A stretch of 64,000 nt of DNA, from positions 23,809 through 87,808 of the forward strand of contig JBJMLA010000144.1 in the NCBI GenBank assembly GCA_045805505.1, written 5' to 3'. A program made the position numbers and the translations under genes. Positions 12,473 through 21,369 of the stretch are shown here, piece after piece. The number at the start of each line of letters is the position of its first letter. The first letter of the stretch is position 1. This DNA comes from BP-464 sp045805505. GTDB taxonomy: Bacteria; Actinomycetota; Thermoleophilia; Solirubrobacterales; Solirubrobacteraceae. The notes under the pieces are model-generated. The model was not told the DNA's origin. It saw nothing but the letters and a program-made list of their open reading frames with translations, and made no database searches.

Positions 12473-13132
12473 TCAGCCGCCGACGAGCTTCACGGCGAAC
12501 GTGCCGGAGGTGGCGCTCGGGTTGCTGGCCGGCACCACGCGGACGTTGATCTTCTGACCGGCGGAGAGGGTCACCGCCGCCGCGCCGTTGCTGCATGACG
12601 TCGCCGGAAAGGTGATGGTGCAGGTGAGGGCGGAATCCGCGCCGTCCACGCGCAGCGTGACCGCGACCGACCCCTGGGTCAGCGAGGTCCGGACGAACGC
12701 CGACATCTGCTTGGCGGCGATGTCTCCGCCGGGCGGGATGACGATCTGACCGCCGGCCTCGCTGCCGGTGGCGCCGCCCCCGATCATGCTGAAGGTCGGG
12801 TTGGTGGAGTCGATGGAGAACAGCGACGTCGCGATCCCGGCGCCGGGAACGCCGGCGGCACCGGCGGCGCCGTTGGACCCGCTGGCCCCGTTGAGGCCGG
12901 GGTTGCCGCTGTCGCCCTTCGCGCCGGTGTCGCCCTTCGCTCCCGCCGGTCCGGCCGGCCCCGTGGCGCCCCGCAGGCTCGCCCGCGCCGAAGCAGAGAG
13001 GTCGACGAGCTGGATCGAGCCGTTCTTGATGTTGCGGCCGGTGATCAGCCGTGCGGCCGTCGCGGTTCCTCCCACGATGAGCCCACCGATCAGGATGCCC
13101 AGGACGATGTCGCGCAATGAACGCGTGCGCAT
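12473..13132 (-). CDS. Membrane-anchored collagen-like protein
   Basis: The ATG at 13132 gives 219 residues. A basic N-terminus and a glycine-rich hydrophobic helix (about 7-30) would anchor or export it. A segment matching many actinobacterial surface proteins (GRNIKNGSIQLVDLS) precedes 15 uninterrupted Gly-X-Y triplets (about residues 55-99). The C-terminal 115 residues are rich in Gly, Ser, Thr and beta-prone stretches with two cysteines, like a trimeric globular head. I infer a surface-exposed, perhaps trimeric, fibre. It converges on the REC-HD-GYP gene with a 19-bp gap. Confidence 0.8.
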   Translation of the reverse strand: MRTRSLRDIVLGILIGGLIVGGTATAARLITGRNIKNGSIQLVDLSASARASLRGATGPAGPAGAKGDTGAKGDSGNPGLNGASGSNGAAGAAGVPGAGIATSLFSIDSTNPTFSMIGGGATGSEAGGQIVIPPGGDIAAKQMSAFVRTSLTQGSVAVTLRVDGADSALTCTITFPATSCSNGAAAVTLSAGQKINVRVVPASNPSATSGTFAVKLVGG

Positions 13133-13415
13133 GGTTCGACCGTAACCGGGGCGCGCGGTCAACGCAACCGCTGCATTGCGCGCTAGGCGGCGGGGCGCCG
13201 CGCGTCATCGACCTGTTCACCCCGTCCGAGTCTTCGCTCGCCGTGACCACCGCGTGCGGCCTGTTCGTCTACGTCCAGCGCAGCGGGGCGGTCGCGACCG
13301 TGACGCTGAAGTGGAACGGTCATTACGGGATGAGCTCGCCGTATCTGCGGGGGCTCGCCAACCGCGTGACGACGCGGGCCAACCGCACATCGACGCTGCC
13401 GAACGTCGTGTGGCG

Positions 13416-15010
<1,595 letters not shown>

Positions 15011-15014
<4 letters not shown>

Positions 15015-16282
15015 GAGTGCTCCTGGAGGGTCTGGGCGTAGGCGCGGTCGAGGATCTGGACGGTGTGCAGGACGGGAAGAGGACCCGACGGCTCCAGGTG
15101 GGTCCGCAGCTGGGTCAGGCAGCCGATGTTGCCGCTGGCGATCAGCTGCGCCTCGGTGGCGCGCAACGCCGCTGCCTTGCGAGCGCCGAGCGCCGCAGCG
15201 ATGTCGGGCTTCTCGACGTTGTAGGTCCCGGCCGATCCGCAGCAGAGCTCCCACTCGGTCGGGGTGACGATCGTCGCGCCCGGGATCGCGCCCAGCAGGC
15301 GGCGTGGCGCCTCGCGGATGCTCTGGGCGTGCGCCAGGTGGCAGGCGTCGTGGTAGGCAATCGTCATCGGTGCTGCGAGCGGCGGGATCTCGGCGATGCC
15401 CAGCTGGTCGAGCAGCGAGGAGATGTCGACGACCCGTTCGGCCAGCGCGACCGCGTCGGGCTGATCGGGCTCGCCGGCGAACAGGAGGCCGTACTCCTTC
15501 ATGCCCGAGCCGCAGCCGGCGGCGTTGACGACGATCGCGTCGACATCCGCAGGGAACGCCTGCAGGTTGTCGCGCGCGAGCGGCCGGGCCTGGTCCATGG
15601 CGCCGGTGTGCATCGCGAGCGCCCCACAGCAGCCCTGTTCCCGTGGGATCACGGTCTCCACCCCGTTGCGGGCCAGCACGCGCAGCGTGGCCCAGTTGAT
15701 GTCGGGGTCGAGCACGCGCTGGGCGCAGCCGGCCAGCAGCGCGACCCGGGCGCGGGGCGGGCCGATCGCTGGGTGAAACTCGGGCAGCGGCGGCGCTGAC
15801 GGCAGCCGGCCGGGCAGGAGCTCGAGCATCGCGGCCATGGACGAGGGCAGCAGGCGCGACAGCGGGCGGGCCAGGCGTCCGAGGCGGGCGGCGGCGCGGA
15901 AGCGGCGGGGATAGGGCAGCGTGCGCAGCATCATGGTGCGCTGCGCGCGGTCCATCGGCGAGCGCTGCCGGTGCTGCTCGGCGTACGCGCGAAACGGCGT
16001 GATGAGCTCGCCGTACTGGACGCCCGACGGGCATGCCGTCTCGCAGGCCTGGCACCCCAGGCAGTTGTCGATGTACGGGAGGGCGTCCTCGATCTCGACG
16101 GTCCCTTCGAGAACCTCCTTCATCAGGAAGATCCGGCCCCGCGGCGAGTCCATCTCCTCGCCGAGGGTCACGTAGGTGGGGCAGGTGGGCAGGCAGAAGC
16201 CGCAGTGCACGCACGATTCGACGGGTCCGGCCATGGTGGGACCGTGGGGTCCCAGCGCGTCGGCGGGGATCTCGTGGCGCAC
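15011..16282 (-). CDS. glcF: Glycolate oxidase iron-sulfur subunit
   Basis: GTG at 16282, just past the stop of glcE, gives 423 residues. Two ferredoxin-like clusters are seen (CVHCGFCLPTCPTY and CLGCQACETACP), followed by two CCG domains (QGCCGALAMHTG and ELCCGSAGTYN) that bind further Fe-S or haem-type cofactors in this family. It passes electrons from the flavin subunits GlcD/GlcE to the membrane quinone pool. The overlapping order glcD-glcE-glcF-aceB supports a single transcript. Confidence 0.95.
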
Positions 16283-16284
16283 GG

Positions 16285-17379
16285 CTAGACCTCCAGGAAC
16301 CGGTCGTGGGGATCCAGCGCGCGGACGAGTCGCGCGCCGAACGGGCCGGTCGTCGTGCGACCGAGCCAGACGGGACCAACCGCACCGATGAGGACCAGGC
16401 CCCGCAGGCCGAGGCCCCGCAGCAGGTCGTCGAGCGGCTCCAGGCCCTCGAGGGCCGGCCACGCGATCCACGCGGCGGCGCCCGCGAGCGAGAACCGGAT
16501 TCGCGCGGCGGGTTGCGAGCCGGCGAGGGCGAGGGCCAACGCCGGGACGTCTCGCGCGGTCAGCCCGACCCGGATGATGCTGCTGCCGCGCGCTGCCCAC
16601 CGCAGGTCGGCCGCCTGCACCCAGAGGGCGGCGTCGTCACTGCCCGTGTGGTGGACGGCGTCGCGGCCGACCAGGGTCTCGATCCGGTGCCCACGCGCCG
16701 CGAGGGTCTCAGGCGGGCCGCCGAGCCGCGCGAGGATGACGCCCTCGCCGGTGACGTCGAGGGCTTCGAGGTCGATCGGGCTGCCGGCGAGGAGCGTCGC
16801 GGTGCGGATCGCCTCGGCGGCCGTGCCCAGCGCGAGCTCGAGGGTTGCGGTCGCTCGGGGCCGCGGGAACACCTTCAGGGACACCTGGACCATGACGCCG
16901 AGCCGTCCGATGGAGCCCACCATCAGCTTGGCGAGGTCGAACCCGGCCGCGTTCTTGACCACCTTGCCGCCGCCGGTGACGAGGTGGCCCGCGCCGTCGA
17001 CGAAACGGACGCCGATGACGAAGTCGCGAACGCCGCCGTGCCGGAACGCGTTGGCGCCCGAGGCGCCGGCGGCGATCACGCCGCCGAGCGTGGCGCCCGC
17101 GCCGTTCAACGGTGGGTCGAAGGGCAGGTACTGGCCATGCTCGCCCAGCGCCTCGGCGATCTCGGCGACCGGCGTAGCGGCGCCCGCGGTCAGGGTCAGC
17201 TCGGCAGGGTCGTACTCGGCGATCCCGCGCAGCGCGCTGACGTCGAGAATGTCGACGTCGTCGCGGTCGGTAGACGACAACGCCGGCTTGGTCGCGCCGG
17301 CGACCGGGAGGATCCGGCGTCCGGGTGGGAGCTCGCGGATCGCTGCCTGCACCTCGTCGACCGTGGCCGCGGGCGTCAC
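16285..17379 (-). CDS. glcE: Glycolate oxidase FAD-binding subunit GlcE
   Basis: GTG at 17379 overlaps the glcD stop (GTGA) and gives 364 residues. The N-terminal half is a PCMH-type FAD-binding fold with PVAGATKP, GATLGGVIAAGASG and VVKNAAGFDLAKLMVGS, matching GlcE rather than the larger GlcD. The frame is open further upstream but that part only mirrors glcD. It forms a complex with GlcD and GlcF that oxidises glycolate to glyoxylate. Confidence 0.93.
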   Translation of the reverse strand: MTPAATVDEVQAAIRELPPGRRILPVAGATKPALSSTDRDDVDILDVSALRGIAEYDPAELTLTAGAATPVAEIAEALGEHGQYLPFDPPLNGAGATLGGVIAAGASGANAFRHGGVRDFVIGVRFVDGAGHLVTGGGKVVKNAAGFDLAKLMVGSIGRLGVMVQVSLKVFPRPRATATLELALGTAAEAIRTATLLAGSPIDLEALDVTGEGVILARLGGPPETLAARGHRIETLVGRDAVHHTGSDDAALWVQAADLRWAARGSSIIRVGLTARDVPALALALAGSQPAARIRFSLAGAAAWIAWPALEGLEPLDDLLRGLGLRGLVLIGAVGPVWLGRTTTGPFGARLVRALDPHDRFLEV

Positions 17380-18773
17380 GCGGGCACCGCCGGCCCGGGT
17401 TCGAGCATCTTGCCGCGGTTGGCCAGGCCGGCAGGATCGACTTCGTCCTTGATGCGCCACATCGCCGCGATGTCCTCGTCCGAGAACATCAGCCGTAAGT
17501 AGGCGCGTTTCTCCACGCCGACGCCGTGCTCGCCGGTGATCGAGCCACCGAGCGCGACGCACAGGCGCAAGATGTCGCCGGCCAAGTGCTCGGCGCGCTC
17601 GGTGGCGCCGTCCTCGCGGCCGTCGAACAGGATCAGCGGGTGGAGGTTGCCGTCGCCCGCGTGAAAGACGTTGGCCACCCGGATCCCGGCCGCCGCGCTC
17701 ATCCGGTCGATCTCGGCGAGCGCCTCGCCGAGCCGCGTCCGCGGGACTACGCCGTCCTGGACGAGGTAGTCGGGTGAGAGCCAGCCGACAGCCGAAAATG
17801 CGCTCTTGCGGCCCTTCCAGATCAGCGCCCGCTCGCCGGGGTCCTCGGTGTGGCGCACGGTCGTCGCCCCGGAGTCGCGCAGCAGCGCGTCGAGCGCCAC
17901 GGCGTCGGCGTCGACGATCTCGCGTTCCCCTTCGAGCTCGACGATCAGCAACGCCGCCCCCGGGGGGTAGCCCGGCTTGACCGACGCCTCCGCGGCCTCC
18001 ATCGCCAGGGCGTCCATGATCTCCATCGCCACGGGCAGCAGACCGGCCCCGACGATCAAGGCGACGGCGTCGCCGGCCGCCTGGAGGCTGTCGTAGACGG
18101 CCAGCGACGTCCGGGTGGACTCAGGCACGGTGACGAGCCGCAGCGTGATCTCGACCGCGATCCCGAAGAGGCCCTCGGACCCACAGAACATGCCCGTCCA
18201 GTCCGGCCCGATGACCTCGGTCGACGCCGAGCCGATCTCGTCGATCTCGCCGTCGGGCAGGACGACCTTCATACCCAGGACATGGTTGCTGGTCATGCCG
18301 TGCTTGAGGCAGTGGGCGCCACCTGAGTTGAAGGCGACGTTGCCGCCGATCGTGCAAACGGACTGGCTCGAGGGATCGGGCGCGTAGGCCAGGCCGTGCT
18401 GCGCCGCAGCGGCGCTGACGCTGAGGTTGATGACCCCGGGCTCGACCACGGCGGTTCGCGTCTCGGGATCCAGCGAGAGGATCCGGTTCATCCGGTTGAG
18501 CGCGATCACGACGCCCCCGGCGATCGGCAGTGATCCACCCGACAGCGAGGTCCCGCTGCCGCGAGCCACGAAGGGGACACCGGCCTCGTGGCAGGCGCGC
18601 ACCGCCGCCACGACGTCCGCGGTGGACTCGGCGACGACGACCGCGAGCGGGCGCTCGTGGAACGCGGTCAGGCCGTCGGACCCGAATGCCGAGAGCTGCG
18701 CGGGGCTGGTCAGGAGGCGGTCGCCGAGCCCGAGGCGCAGCAGTGGTTCCGGGACAGACATCGGTGCTTGCAT
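17376..18773 (-). CDS. glcD: Glycolate oxidase subunit GlcD (FAD-linked)
   Basis: The 465-residue product (an internal ATG at 18761 would remove four residues) has the FAD pyrophosphate-binding stretch ARGSGTSLSGGSLP, the SVCTIGGNVAFNSGG segment, and the C-terminal HAGDGNLHPLILFD and GEHGVGVEK typical of GlcD/D-lactate dehydrogenase-like oxidases. It is the first gene of glcDEF-aceB. Its start lies within the left arm of a long palindrome shared with the divergent FCD/GntR regulator, so repression or activation by that protein is likely. A D-lactate specificity cannot be excluded from sequence alone, but malate synthase downstream favours glycolate. Confidence 0.93.
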   Translation of the reverse strand: MQAPMSVPEPLLRLGLGDRLLTSPAQLSAFGSDGLTAFHERPLAVVVAESTADVVAAVRACHEAGVPFVARGSGTSLSGGSLPIAGGVVIALNRMNRILSLDPETRTAVVEPGVINLSVSAAAAQHGLAYAPDPSSQSVCTIGGNVAFNSGGAHCLKHGMTSNHVLGMKVVLPDGEIDEIGSASTEVIGPDWTGMFCGSEGLFGIAVEITLRLVTVPESTRTSLAVYDSLQAAGDAVALIVGAGLLPVAMEIMDALAMEAAEASVKPGYPPGAALLIVELEGEREIVDADAVALDALLRDSGATTVRHTEDPGERALIWKGRKSAFSAVGWLSPDYLVQDGVVPRTRLGEALAEIDRMSAAAGIRVANVFHAGDGNLHPLILFDGREDGATERAEHLAGDILRLCVALGGSITGEHGVGVEKRAYLRLMFSDEDIAAMWRIKDEVDPAGLANRGKMLEPGPAVPA

Positions 18774-18819
18774 CTATGTCATGTCCTTGTCGTGAAGTCA
18801 AGGATGCGATATAGATGCA
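18769..18819. promoter_or_regulatory. Concentric double palindrome in the glcD/gntR divergent promoter
   Basis: Two inverted repeats share one dyad centre at 18794. The outer arms are TGCATCTAT (18769-18777) and ATAGATGCA (18811-18819), 9 of 9 paired. The inner arms are TCCTTG (18784-18789) and CAAGGA (18799-18804), 6 of 6 paired. The 51-bp element spans the whole space between glcD and the FCD/GntR gene and reaches both start codons. The inferred role is an operator for the adjacent regulator. Confidence 0.75.
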
Positions 18820-19457
18820 TGATGTCCGCGACAGATCGCGCTTATCGCTTCACGAAGCAGCGGATCCTCGACGGGCGCTTCGACGGCGGCGACCTCATCA
18901 GCGAGGGGGATGTGGCCGTCAAGATCGGGCTGAGCCGGACGCCCGTGCGCGAAGCGTTCCTGCGGCTCGAAGGCGAAGGGCTGCTGCGCCTCTATCCCAA
19001 GCGCGGCGCGCTGGTGGTGCCGGTGTCGGTGACCGAGATCGAGAGCGTCATGGAAACCCGGCTGCTCGTCGAGCGCCACGCGATCGAGAAGGTCATCCGG
19101 ATGGGCGCGCCTGTCGCCGACGCCCTGCACCGCTCGCTCGAGCAGCAGACCGCGCTCATCGCAGAGGGCCGGGCGCTGGAGTTCGTCGAGGCCGACCGCG
19201 AGTTCCATCGCCTGTTCGTCGCCGCCGCCGGCAACGCGATCCTCCTGGGCCTGCACGACTCGCTTCGCGATCGCCAGAGCCGCATGAACCTGGCGGCGAT
19301 CGGCCGCGACGAAGGTCGCGTCGAGCAGATCCGCGTCGAGCACGAGAGCCTGGCGTCGGCGGTCATCGCGGGCGAGCTCGAGCGCGCCCTTGCGCTCGTC
19401 CAGACGCACCTCGACGGCACGCTTGCGCTGCTGCACCCCGGATTCCACGCCGTCTGA
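18819..19457 (+). CDS. FCD-domain GntR-family transcriptional regulator (GlcC-like by context)
   Basis: Tandem ATGs at 18819 and 18822 give 212 residues. An N-terminal winged helix-turn-helix (EGDVAVKIGLSRTPVREAFL, about 30-50) is followed by an all-helical FCD ligand-binding domain with the metal-ligand-like pattern D-x3-H (EADREFHRLF) and later His (EHESL). Such proteins sense small carboxylates. It is divergent from glcDEF-aceB across a long palindrome, and is followed after 13 bp by a hydratase and a flavin monooxygenase, so either or both sets may be its targets. Confidence 0.9.
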   Translation: MMSATDRAYRFTKQRILDGRFDGGDLISEGDVAVKIGLSRTPVREAFLRLEGEGLLRLYPKRGALVVPVSVTEIESVMETRLLVERHAIEKVIRMGAPVADALHRSLEQQTALIAEGRALEFVEADREFHRLFVAAAGNAILLGLHDSLRDRQSRMNLAAIGRDEGRVEQIRVEHESLASAVIAGELERALALVQTHLDGTLALLHPGFHAV

Positions 19458-19470
19458 GAAAGAGGGACCC

Positions 19471-20184
19471 ATGACCGTCAACGCCGAGGACCCGCGGGTC
19501 ATCGCCGGGCTCGCCGCCCAGGGCGCCGGCCGTTCCGCGCTGCTGGAGGCGGGCGCCGTGCATGTCGGCTGGAAGGCCGGGATGGGAACGGCCGCGGCCA
19601 AGACCGCAACCGGCCTGGCCGCCCCCATCGTCGGGTTCCTCACGGACCGGACGCGCCATGGCGGCGGCAGCGAAATCGGCCTCGAGGGGTTCGGGAACCC
19701 GCTGCTCGAGCCAGAGGTCGCCGTCCGCCTGGGCGCCGACCTCCCGGCGGGCTCATCGGTGAACGAGACGGCGGCGGCCATCAGCCACGTCGGCCCGGCG
19801 ATCGAAGTCGTCGACATCGGCGACGCGAGCGATCTTGAGGCCGTGCTCGCCGGCAACGTGTTCCACCGGGCGTTCCTGCTCGGGGAGCTCGAGCCGCTGA
19901 CCGGCGACCTCGGCGACGTCCGCCTGCGGGTCCAGGTCGACGAGCAGCCGCCGCTCGAAGCGATCGACCCGCGAAAGGCGCTCGGCGACCTCGAGGTCGT
20001 GGTTCAGGCCATCGCCGACCAGCTCCGGCTCGCGGGTACGGGAGCCCGTGCCGGCGACGTGATCATCACCGGCTCGGCGATCCCGCCGATCCCGCTCGGC
20101 ACGGTCGCGCAGGTGGTCGTCGAACTCTCCGGCGGGCAGGTCGCCGCCCGCTTTACACCAACCGATAAGTTGGACATCGACTGA
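19471..20184 (+). CDS. 2-keto-4-pentenoate hydratase-like protein (FAH superfamily)
   Basis: A ribosome site (AGAAAGAGGGA) precedes ATG 19471; the product is 237 residues. It resembles the MhpD/2-oxopent-4-enoate hydratase branch: GWKAGMG near the N-terminus, EPEVAVRLGADL, AISHVGPAIEVVD and the C-terminal VIITGSAIPPIPL. Some expected acidic metal ligands are hard to place, so the reaction is uncertain (hydratase or decarboxylase). It directly follows the FCD regulator and overlaps the flavin monooxygenase gene by one base, which suggests it acts on the product of that enzyme. Confidence 0.8.
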   Translation: MTVNAEDPRVIAGLAAQGAGRSALLEAGAVHVGWKAGMGTAAAKTATGLAAPIVGFLTDRTRHGGGSEIGLEGFGNPLLEPEVAVRLGADLPAGSSVNETAAAISHVGPAIEVVDIGDASDLEAVLAGNVFHRAFLLGELEPLTGDLGDVRLRVQVDEQPPLEAIDPRKALGDLEVVVQAIADQLRLAGTGARAGDVIITGSAIPPIPLGTVAQVVVELSGGQVAARFTPTDKLDID

Positions 20185-20194
20185 TGTCAGACTT
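20167..20194. promoter_or_regulatory. Two GT-N3-AC near-palindromes at the start of the LLM monooxygenase gene
   Basis: AAGTTGGACAT (20167-20177) and ATGTCAGACTT (20184-20194) each contain a GT-N3-AC core with A/T flanks, the general form of FadR-family operators. They differ by one or two bases from the perfect palindrome AAGTCTGACTT before the CitE gene at 25875. They overlap the end of the hydratase gene and the first codons of the LLM gene, so an internal operator is possible but unproven. Confidence 0.35.
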
Positions 20195-21353
20195 TCAGCT
20201 ACCCACGAAGGGGACTCCCAGGATGGACCGAACGAACCCCGCCGCGACCGTTGCCCGCCCCAAGATGCTCGATGGTCCCAACGCCTTCAAGCTGGCGGCA
20301 TTCGGATTCAACATCAGCGGCGGTCTGACGATGACCTCTGCACCCGGGACTCCCGAGGTCGCCTGGGACGAGAGCAGGAGGATCGCCCTGGCGGCCGAGC
20401 GCGCTGGATTCGACGCGGTGATCCCCGTGGACCGCTGGCGCGGGTTCGGCGGCGACACCGACTTCAACTCGCGCTCATTCGAGACGCTCACCTGGGCAGC
20501 GGCGCTCTCGGCCATCACGACCGAGATCGACGTGTTCGCCACGTTCGCCATGCCCACGGCCCATCCGGTGCGCCTGGCGAAGGAGATCGCGACCATCGAC
20601 CACATCGCCGGCGGGCGCTTTGGCATCAACTTCGTGGCGGGCTGGAACACCCACGAGGTCAGCATGTTCGGAGTCGACCAGCGTGATCATGACGCGCGCT
20701 ACGCGTTTGCCGACGAGGTCTTGACCATCCTCAAGCGGATCGCGGCCGAGGACGAGCCGTTCGACTTCAAGGGCGAGTTCTTCGAGATCCCGTCGATCCA
20801 CTCCAAGCCCAAGCCGCTGCAGACGCCCTACCCCGCGGTGATGAGCGCCGGCGTGAGCCCGCGGGGTCGCGACTTCGCTGCCAAGCACGCTGACATCAGC
20901 TTCATCGCCGTCGACTCGATCGAGACGGCACGCACGATGGTCGCCGAGACCAAGGCCAACGCCCGCGACACCTACGGGCGCGATCTGGGCGTGTTCGCGG
21001 CGTGTCAGGTCGTATGCGCGGACACCGAGCAGGAGGCCCGGCGCTTCTACGACTACTACGTGCACGAGAAGGGCGACTGGAACGCGTGCGCGAACCTCAT
21101 GGACATCTACGCCCCGAACACCGGGGCGGGCGCCCGCTTCGAGCGCAACGAGCTCACCGAGCGCACGGTCGCCGGCTGGGGCGGACGCCCGCTCGTGGGC
21201 ACGCCCGAGATGATCGCCCAGGAGTTCGTCGACATGGCCGAGGCCGGCCTAGACGGCTCGACGCTCTCGTGGGTGAACTACGAGGAGGGCATCGGGCTGT
21301 TCGCCGAGCAGGTCCTGCCGCTCCTCGAACAGGCCGGGCTGCGCGCGGCGTAG
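20184..21353 (+). CDS. LLM-class flavin-dependent monooxygenase, RutA/DszA-like
   Basis: ATG 20184 overlaps the previous stop by one base; an alternative ATG at 20223 has a better ribosome site (AAGGGGA). The 389-residue TIM-barrel protein carries the features of the RutA/DszA group: DRWRGFGGDTDF, an internal IDHIAGGRFGINFVAGW, and EFFEIPSIHSKPKPLQ. Members use FMNH2 and O2, and RutA, DszA and HcbA1 are known for flavin-N5-(per)oxide chemistry on pyrimidines, sulfones and chloroarenes. The substrate is unknown; it needs a flavin reductase, which is not encoded nearby. It converges on the OYE-type gene at 21370. Confidence 0.85.
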   Translation: MSDFQLPTKGTPRMDRTNPAATVARPKMLDGPNAFKLAAFGFNISGGLTMTSAPGTPEVAWDESRRIALAAERAGFDAVIPVDRWRGFGGDTDFNSRSFETLTWAAALSAITTEIDVFATFAMPTAHPVRLAKEIATIDHIAGGRFGINFVAGWNTHEVSMFGVDQRDHDARYAFADEVLTILKRIAAEDEPFDFKGEFFEIPSIHSKPKPLQTPYPAVMSAGVSPRGRDFAAKHADISFIAVDSIETARTMVAETKANARDTYGRDLGVFAACQVVCADTEQEARRFYDYYVHEKGDWNACANLMDIYAPNTGAGARFERNELTERTVAGWGGRPLVGTPEMIAQEFVDMAEAGLDGSTLSWVNYEEGIGLFAEQVLPLLEQAGLRAA

Positions 21354-21367
21354 CCCGGCGGCCGGGC
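21353..21367. terminator. Possible shared hairpin between convergent genes
   Basis: GCCCG (21353-21357) and CGGGC (21363-21367) can form a short stem with a 5-nt loop between the LLM gene and the converging OYE-type gene. There is no U tract on either side, so a role in termination is only suggested by its place. Confidence 0.3.
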
Positions 21368-21369
21368 CC

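Noticed and set aside
20173..20188. GACATC-gact-GATGTC inverted repeat at the hydratase/LLM junction
   Set aside because: Short arms, overlapping stop and start codons; listed only as part of the GT-N3-AC site region because chance is likely.
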